NCBI GenBank assembly: GCA_932521025.1
Contig: OW051471.1
Span: 9,734,001 to 9,798,000 of the forward strand
From: Oscheius onirici
Taxonomy: Eukaryota; Nematoda; Chromadorea; Rhabditida; Rhabditidae
Length of the DNA stretch: 64,000 nt
Direction of reading: 5' to 3'
Part shown: piece after piece, positions 56,307 to 64,000 of the stretch
Layout: every line of letters begins with the position of its first letter
Position numbering within the stretch: position 1 is the first letter of the stretch
The notes under the pieces: generated by a model
Told to the model about the DNA's origin: nothing
What the model saw: the letters and a program-made list of their open reading frames with translations, nothing else
Databases searched by the model: none
Position numbers and translations under genes: made by a program

Positions 56307-59300
56307 ATGGAAGGAAATATTCCCCTTGAAGGATATTTGGACTCAGCTAATAGCAACTGTAAGGTGTATGACAGTTTGGTAGCATGTTTATTTTTCAGGG
56401 TTCAGGTTGCTCAACTCTAATGGCGAAAACAATTTGGTATCAACAGTATTTTCGTAAGATATATTTTTACATTGCTAGACAGACATTACAGAGGTAAAGC
56501 AATCGGCGCTGGACTGAAAGATGCAGGTCTTAAACCAGTTGATTCTTTTTTCGAGTGAGTACTATCAACTCTTAAGCATAACTTACAGGATCGCACCTCC
56601 CCACGTGACTCTAAACAGAATAAAACATGATGTGCACAGCAATCTACATGGTAATCTCGTAAAGCTCGAAGAAGGACAGCTTGTCTACTGGATAAGTAGT
56701 CCCACGATGACGTTTTTTCAACTTCCCGCTTTCTGTGACAACCTAAAAATGAGTCTATTTGAACTCCTCACATCCGTTACTCAACTACAAGCAAAAGGAG
56801 AATCTGCAGAGCACGTTTTAATTTACACAGCTGAAGGGAATATAGCGCAGCTTCCTTGGGATGCTATTGAGAAAGAGGTAACTCAGTTTCTTTTTGTTTT
56901 CTTGTTTTCGTTTATATTCCTAACAATATTGAAAGATTTGAAGTCACAGTATTCTCAGGTGTCTGTGAAGTCGTGGGTCAGCAGATTAGAACCGATTCTA
57001 GAAAAGTTCTTGTTGGGTGTAAGTGAAGCTCTGTAAAGTTCATTAACCTCTCTTTTTAGGAACCGTCGTTCATAGAGCTTGAGAAACAGACAGTGTTTAT
57101 TGCTCTCGCACGATTTGACTACATTGAAAGCACGCTGGACTTGATATGGGACAAATTCAGAAATATTGTAAGCTTATGTACATTCGAGCTAGTTTCGCGT
57201 GCGATAACGGGAGGTTCGATTCCAAACAAACAGGTTTAAGCTTGCCATTGCTGTATGTGACAGTTTTGACGATGTTATTTCAAAACATCGAGACCGTCTT
57301 TCGGAGCTATTACTCGTTATGGAAAGATTAGTATCTAGACTCGTCGATGATTCTCCTACGAAAAATGGCCATTTTTTTGAGTCGCTTGGACGAGGCCAAA
57401 CCTTCGAGACTTCTGAAAAATTAGACGATCTGACTGCACGTACTGCTAAAAGTACTCTTACCCCACATTTTTTCAACGTTTTGGAAGTAAGTATATGTTT
57501 TTTTTTTCTTGTTCGAAATAAGTCCTAGAACTTATACAGCGAGCTTCTTTTAACGTTGAACCAAAATAGCTGCTTGAAGGTGTCTGGTTTGTCTTTCACA
57601 GTACGTGATTCTTCGGTTTCTATTCTTCAGTCTCATTTTAGAAAATGAGAGAAGTCTGTCAGGGAAAAGAGCCCTTGAGCAGTACACTCAGAACTCTTCA
57701 GGTAATGTATCTTTCAACAGAAAACTTTGTTTAGCTTGAAAACTTTGACCGTATTAATGCTGAAACCAATCTCACTGATGTTTTGAACACAAAGCCTACT
57801 GAAGAAAAATACAATCTGATGCTGCATGCTGCCCTGTATCCACAATTGATACTGGATAGTTTTCTTCGGATATTAGTGAGTCTTCGCTTTTTTATAGAAA
57901 GTGCCAACAAACACTGATAACAAGCCTCGCGAGACACTTTCAGTGTAACTTACGATATGCACTTCGTAAATTTAGAGAGCAACCACGTCAGCCGATACGG
58001 AGAGACTTATTGAAAACTTTGCTTTTATCGTTCTTTCTGAGCCTGCCATTTTCATTGAGCTGGAAAAGGCTAAAATAGTAAGTACGGAAAACTGTTTAAC
58101 AGTGAAGAAATAAGGAGTTTCTCGAAGAATTGTACCGTATCTGTAAAGAGAAGAATATTTTCATACAGTGGGAGGAGTTGGTTTCTTCAAACTCATCTGC
58201 ACTCGTGGAAGTGGATATGACCTATTCTATCTCGACAGTCTATAATGCAAAAATGACGATCTTCAAACAACAAAAACGGATTGCAGTTATGTTTTTACAT
58301 AAAGTCATACGTGTTTCTCAATCCACCAGTCCATCAATAGTAAGGAAAAATTTTCGAGAAAATATATCATGGTTAAGACTGTTCTCGAAGCGAAACAGTA
58401 CCTTGCTGCTACTTTGGAAAATTGCTTCACAACTGAAACATTTGGTTCACTTATCATGACGATACTTTACGATGAAATATACACAAAAAATTTCTTTGAG
58501 GCGTTGGACGAATGGAGTGGAAATGCTGTAAATGATGGGTTTATTCAATCAAACTGAATCCTTCAGAATATTTTTCATAGAGGAATATGCATAATGGTGG
58601 CTGCATCCGTTCTAGATCATTCTAGAGAACATTCCAGAGTGCGCACTGCAGAGAACATTGAAGTACTGCCTTTTTCTTAGTATAAACCAGCCGGCTTCGC
58701 CGCCTGTCGGCTGGTTTATACTAAGAAAAAGCCCAGTCTGGCTATCCGATCCCTCTCTGAACTTATACAGATCAACCGGTTCCTTCTAATCCCCTACCGG
58801 TTACCCTGACTCTATTTCCTACTCAAAATAATTTAGCAAAAATATTTGACAAAGAGCGGAATCGAACCCGGGCCGTCTGGGTGAAGACGGCGACTCTTAA
58901 CAATACACCAAAGTTTGAGGTCCCGGACAAATAAACAGAGTCCATGACAGACACCATTGCACTTTAGTAGTAGAGAGATCAAAGTTGACATTTAGAAACT
59001 ATACAACAATTTTCTTCTTTCTGTCAATAGCATGTTACTCTTCTCGCCGCTAAACGCCTACTTTTCTGTGAGTTATTGATTTTACTTATAACCTCATTTT
59101 CGTCAGGCTTTACAACCATTTTTCACATCTGAACAGATTAGTACAATTGAGGTTGCTAACTTATTATAAACGATATATGATGATTTTAGAACCTGCTTGA
59201 GGAACGCCGTGAGGCTGAGAAATTCTTCATGTGCTACTTTTCTCTGCACACAGCTTATCCAAAGACGGCTCCTAAAGTGACTAGAGAGTTTCGTAAATAT

Positions 59301-61050
59301 GCGAACAAGTTTCCGTATCCATTCTTCGCGCTGTTCACAACTCAATTCATTGCAAGTTCCTGAGAGAAAAAGTGAGAGACTTGTATTTAGCTCTGTACTA
59401 CCTGCTTGAAAGTGGAACAACTCGCGCAACGAATAAGAAATTTCTGCGATGTTCTTCATGAAATACCCTGGTTAAGAACGTTTTTCTTCGGTCAGCCAAT
59501 TGTTCGAAAAGTAAGAATTACTGGGATACTTTAAAGAGCTGGTCTCTAGATGTTGTACGACGCTATTTTGATAACATGCTCTCAAATACCAACAATCGAG
59601 GTGAGGTTACGTGTAAATTTTAACCATTTTTTTAAAGATAAAGTCTATTTTTGAAAAGAGCTGGCCAGAAATTTACGCTGCTGACATAATCAAAGTAAAA
59701 TCTTTTTCTTCTTCAAAAATATGTTGTTCGAGAAACCTATCCTAGGACACTTCGACCGAGATTTACTCGTCAGCCTACGTGACCTTGGTCGCGGAACACA
59801 GGGTCAAGTATTCCTCGTCAAAGCTCCTAATATTAAAGCCTTGGTAGTTGCCAAATATTTTAACGTACTAACAGAGATATGGACTGAACTGGATGTACTT
59901 ATGAGGGTATTCGTTTTGAAAGAACAAACAAACTATCATCTTAAGATGCAACTTTACCCAAATGTCGTTCGAATTTTCGGATTCATTGTTAGCCGTGGCG
60001 ACCATATCGGTATTTTGATGGAAAACTGTGAAGGCGGCAGTCTGAAAGACGGTTTGTTGTGCTTCTGGTACGGGGTAGAATCGGTTAAGAAAAAGTCGGT
60101 TTCCGTTAACGGGTTTTAGTTTTAGTTTTTTTTTCAAGGAAAGAATTGCCAGGATTAGATAGCAAGTTTGTTTTAAAGTTGGAATTTTCACAGATTCTAC
60201 TGTGTTAGAGGCGAGTAAAATGCAGTAGATAACGGTAAAGAGAGGCAAGGAAGTCGTCAGGTGCATATGAATTTTTCAGCAATTAACACGATGAGCGACA
60301 TTAACGAAAAGTTGGTTCTTTGGTGGAGTTTACAAGCTACCAGTGGTCTCTCGCATCTACATGCAAACAAGGTTATACATCGTGACGTCAACCCGCAAAA
60401 GTAAAAGCTCTTCTTTCTAACAAGAAGAATTTCTTTCAGCATGTTACTGGATGCTGCGCGAGACAACTTAAAAATTTCTGATTTCGGCTTAATCAAACAA
60501 TCGGAGCACTTGTGGAGCCAACCATTTGAAAATATGCATAAAGTAATAGGTAATGATGTCTGATAGCTGCAATACATTTTTAGTGTCTCAAAATGTGACT
60601 AATTTGTATGCGGCTTCGAAAGACTTCGGAACACCTGGTTATCAAGCCCCGGAGGTCCTGGAAGGCGACAAATACACTTGCCTCGCAGATGTTTTCAGCA
60701 TGGGAAGATCGATGTGGCAAATTGTCTACAAAACGTAAGATTGAAAAAGACGAATTTTTTCGCGATTTATTGAAATTCTGAAAAATATAGTGAACACTGA
60801 CGCTTTTTAGACATCCCAGTGACGAGGGAGTCAAGTCTACATGGCTATCAGAGCAAGGGTCTTCTAGCAACCTGAAACAGGCTGTAAAAATATCCGACCG
60901 CTTAAAGGAGCTAGCGATAAGGTGGTTTTTAAACTACTGATTAATGCTCTATACAGAATGATGAGATCACAACAAGAAGAACGAGGAACAATGGAAGAAG
61001 CACGCGATTATTTGGAGATGTTATACAAAGAGTATGATCCTGACTATTAA
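56307..61050 (+). CDS. Block C large protein kinase
   Basis: ATG at 56307 (MEGNIPLEGYLDSANSNW), 228 bp after collagen copy 3. It is collinear with copy A and closer to it than to B: RLLNSNGENNLVSTVF, GKAIGAGLKDAGLKPVDSFF, EGQLVYWISSPTMTFFQLP, HRGICIMVAASVLDHS, LLFSPLNAYFS, EERREAEKFFMCYF, LRTFFFGQPIVRKMLYD. The kinase domain (about 59720-61050) is the best preserved: glycine loop LGRGTQGQVFLV, lysine in LVVAKYF, EIWTELDVLMR, ILMENCEGGS, VIHRDVNPQN (Lys to Asn, as in B), intact DFG (LKISDFGLI), GYQAPEV, DVFSMGRSMWQI, and the end ERGTMEEARDYL. A GC-AG intron is shared with copy A at the same place. One intron (about 58662-59029) carries a hairpin and a SINE. Confidence 0.75.
58671..58730. repeat. 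Perfect hairpin, 23-bp arms
   Basis: TTTTTCTTAGTATAAACCAG begins the left arm. After a 14-nt loop (GCTTCGCCGCCTGT) the exact complement follows. It is joined to the SINE in an intron of the block C kinase. A related GCCGAAGGCGGCTGGTT occurs downstream of SINE copy 1 near 52770. Confidence 0.8.
58731..58979 (-). mobile_element. tRNA-Glu-derived SINE, copy 3
   Basis: The minus strand carries the clearest tRNA-Glu head of the family: TTTGGTGTATTGTTAAGAGT, GTCTTCACCCAGACGGCC and CGGGTTCGATTCC. The shared body AGTCAGGGTAACCGGTAGGG follows. The outer end CACCATTGCACTTTAGTAGT matches the other copies. Confidence 0.78.
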
Positions 61051-61176
61051 ACAATTTGAAGTATCGTATACAGCCTATATTTTTGTTCGTGTAATACCAA
61101 CTTAATGTACCTTATATATTGAAATATCCGGTTGTTCAATCTTTTTACACGTAAATTCAGACTATTTTCGACCGAA

Positions 61177-64000
61177 ATGGAACCGACTGGGAACCAACTG
61201 AAACCTTTACAACTTTCTACGGATTTGCAGTTGTTGTACGTTTGGTGTTTGTTATTACAAGCTGCGCTGTCGCCATGCTGAAGCTATCATTACAGTAGAG
61301 ACTTCGCTGAACCTCAGCAAATCATCTCTTCAACAAATCTATTTTTATTTTTACAGAAACAACGACAAATACTATGGTGCTCCATCGTTGCCGTTGTACG
61401 TCGTTGTCAAGCCTTGTAAACTGAAAAATGAGCTTCTTGAAGAGGGCGATTTTGTGCTGCCAATAACCGGCCCAGGCGTACAACGGAATCAAATACTTGC
61501 TCTCGAACCAAAATTGAAGCTTGAACAAATTGCAGGATCTCAATTGTTCCACTCATTCGTTATGTCTGGAAATTCAACTCTACACTGTATTCCACAAGAC
61601 TGCATAAAAAAAGTACCTGTTCTTCCTTGTCGCATAGCTATTTTTAGGCTTCAATCGATCAATGGGAAAAAGTTATTGAACTTGTGTTTTCTGCTGCATG
61701 CAAAAAGAACTGGGTAAGCAAAACAATTTGAGCAAATCATTGTTTTTCGAAGGATCTGTCATCAATGAAACAGACTTTCAATTTCATAGCTCACAGTGAA
61801 GAGCGTTTTGTAGACAGTACATTAGAGAGCATCTGCACCTGGATTGAATATTCGGTACAGTTGATTTTTTTTATGTATTATTAGATAGTACAGATTGCAC
61901 GTCAGGCGTTTCAATTGATCGACGGCTTAATTGACGTACTCCAAGAATTTTGTTCCGAAAGGTATCGATACTCTCCAGCTCGTCTAGAAAAGATTGAAAA
62001 ACAAAAACCACAGCCATTGTACATTCCACGCGAGGAAGCTCACAATTACAAAACGAGCTGGGCTAAAGAGACGTTTTCCGCCAAATTTTTTGAGATGTTA
62101 CAAGTAAGTTAAGACAAAACTGCCTAAAGACCAAATTTAGAAAACTCTAACAAGACTTGACCAAGAACTACGCGGGAGTCTAGTAGTGTATTTTCATCCA
62201 AGTGAGTGATAATCAAAACTGCATTGTGTTTAGAACCTTTTGAGATACTGTATGACATTTTCACCGATACCGATGAACGGTTAAGTTCTGCACTTCACAA
62301 CATGATGGTTTGTTTACATTACAATTTGCATCTGGCCCTTCTAAGGAAACCACCAAGAAAATAAACGATTGTAAAAGTTATAGCCATTGGGTTCTACGAT
62401 GTATTTGCTGATGATTAAATTCGTAGAGATATCATCCGAGAGACAGGGCGCGATTGACGATGATTACAAAATAATTTTTTTAGAGAGAATGCCATCGTCG
62501 TAAGACAGCAGTCGCCGAGTTTGATCGATTATTGCGTGATCTGAACCACCCGTATACAACTTCTGCGCATTCTCAACTGGTGAGCAGTTGTGGAAGTTAC
62601 GCAGAGCTTCAGATGAATTATTTTTTGGATTCACTCGTGAGTTTACAACGGATAAACAAAAGGTTGCCCTTTAGGTGCCTCTTTCAAAAGATGAAACGAA
62701 TAAGAGAATCCATCTTTTTATGGCGGCTATATTCGCTGAACCTATGCTTTTTTACGCCATTGAAGAAAACAAAAGTGTAGGCAACACTGCATTCAATACG
62801 CTTGCAGGTTTTTCTCGAAACATTTCAACAAGTCATAAAACCCAAGGATCTCGAGCTTGATTGGGATACTTTGATCAATCTGGAAAGCATCAATAAGGTT
62901 TTAGTCGCTTGGTTTTCACCTGTGCCCGCACATTTCACAGCGAGAAAAACAGTTTATCAAGAGCAAAAAAAGAATGCTTCGTTCGCGATTCGCGAATTTC
63001 TCTGGAGCCAACCGGAAATAGGTCCGCTACCGTCGGTAAGAATTCATATTAATTTTTCGATTACTGTTGTCAGGATCCAAAAGACATAAAGGAGCACCTT
63101 ATCCGACTCTTGGAGATGGGAGACCCTCATGCAACGGCTTCCATTTTGAGAGTAATGCCAGTCCATCAAAATATGTTCTTTTCCATCTTGAAAGAGTTGA
63201 AAAATACGAACAAAACAAATCATGTAGGTTTCTTGGCATGTCTTTGAGCAAAATAAAAAGGTGACTGTCTGAATGAATAGTCGAAAAAAAAAAGTTGTTG
63301 TAACAATTTTTCAGAAAATTATTCACTCCGGAATCATATGGCCAACTGTGGCGCGCATCTTTGAAAAGATACCACTTTCACAGACAAAAGAGAACGTTAT
63401 GGTGACAAAATACTTCCACAGTAATCTCACAAGATCTTTTCAGATAGTTCACAGTCTTTTTGTTTTGTCAATTAATAGCCTACTACTTCTATCATCTTTT
63501 CGAGCCTATTACAAGGTAAAATTAAATAGACCATTTAGTATTCTCTTTCAGAAACTCACAGCATTTTTTTCCGTGAAGGAACAAGAAGAAGTTGAGGTCA
63601 GAAGTTACTACCACTTGTCTGAGAAGCTTTTTAGAAAGTTATGAAAGCACGGCGTGCAGCTGAAGACTATTTCGAGATCTTTTTTGACTCGCGCGATCAG
63701 TATGCAGCAGTATCACCAAGAGTAACACTAGAACAAAAGTATAGTAATAAGTTTTCTTACATCTTCTTTGGAATTTTCTACACAATGTTCGAAGTAAGTC
63801 ACACGAACGGAAATAGATAATGTTTTTAGAGAGAAGAAAACGAGCAAGGACAAGTTCAAATTTTAAACTACTTTCGTCAAGTGCTGCATATGAATATAGT
63901 TTTGCGAAGAATTTTCATGAAACCCGATTTCAGGAAGGTAAGACACCATTGGTATTTGAGAAATCTTATGGGTAGCTTTAATTTTAAGCTACTGTACGGC
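61177..64000 (+). CDS. Block C pseudokinase-ZYG-11 fusion gene, N-terminal part only
   Basis: ATG at 61177 (MEPTGNQLKPLQLSTDLQLL), 126 bp after the block C kinase and preceded by an ATTCAG acceptor. Exons are collinear with copies A and B of the fusion gene: YGAPSLPLYVVVKP, STLHCIPQDC, SPARLEKIEKQKPQPLYIP, TAVAEFDRLLRDLNHPYT, WFSPVPAHFTARKTVYQEQKK, FLWSQPEIGPLPS, LEMGDPHATASILRVM, AAEDYFEIFFDSRDQYAAVS, EQGQVQILNYFRQVL and FMKPDFRK. The window ends before the pseudokinase domain, so the ZYG-11 part is inferred from the other two copies only. Confidence 0.65.

Overview
The window comes from a nematode, most likely a rhabditid-type worm; I do not assign a species. The evidence is cuticle collagen genes with the DAAYCPCPPRT-type C-terminus, nematode-specific chemoreceptor families (STR-like, SRH-like, SRSX, SRT), very small introns (often 30-50 bp), a polypyrimidine/AG splice acceptor a few bases before several start codons (as expected for trans-splicing), and a ZYG-11 family protein.

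Layout. Positions 1-7 kb hold four 7TM receptor genes: an STR-like gene cut by the left edge (minus), an SRH-like gene with an in-frame stop (plus), a second SRH/SRI-like gene with a MITE in an intron (plus), and a neuropeptide Y/F-type receptor (minus). From 7 to 14.5 kb I see no gene. An SRSX receptor (14.6-16.1 kb), a tRNA-Tyr with an intron (16.8 kb), a small secreted cysteine-containing protein (18.0-18.5 kb, minus) and an SRT receptor split by a pogo-like DNA transposon remnant (21.4-24.1 kb) follow.

From 24 kb to the right edge the window is built from a repeated block. Each block has a cuticle collagen, then a large protein kinase gene, then, 117-137 bp downstream on the same strand, a second large gene. 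That second gene encodes a related N-terminal region, a degenerate (pseudo)kinase domain and a ZYG-11-like LRR/ARM region. Block A lies on the minus strand (36.5 to 24.3 kb). Block B lies on the plus strand (40.6 to 53.6 kb). Block C lies on the plus strand (55.2 kb to beyond the right edge). Between A and B sits a short ionotropic glutamate receptor gene (37.3-39.4 kb). A and B form a mirror image around it, and both are followed tail-to-tail by SRT receptor sequence: the intact gene next to A, a two-exon fragment next to B. The innermost 2,019 bp of the mirror (collagen, shared promoter region and first two receptor exons) looks essentially identical on both sides, whereas the kinase genes between are strongly diverged.

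The most interesting object is the three-copy pair of an apparently active kinase plus a pseudokinase-ZYG-11 fusion, spaced like an operon. Two of the three kinases have replaced the catalytic-loop lysine (HRDVN instead of HRDVK). The fused partners have lost the ATP-binding lysine, the HRD and the DFG. I know of no described family with this architecture. A role linking kinase signalling to ubiquitin-ligase substrate recognition, or a selfish or conflict-related role, is inference only. Mobile DNA is frequent: a tRNA-Glu-derived SINE family, three inverted-repeat elements, and a retroposed insertion with a 12-bp target duplication.
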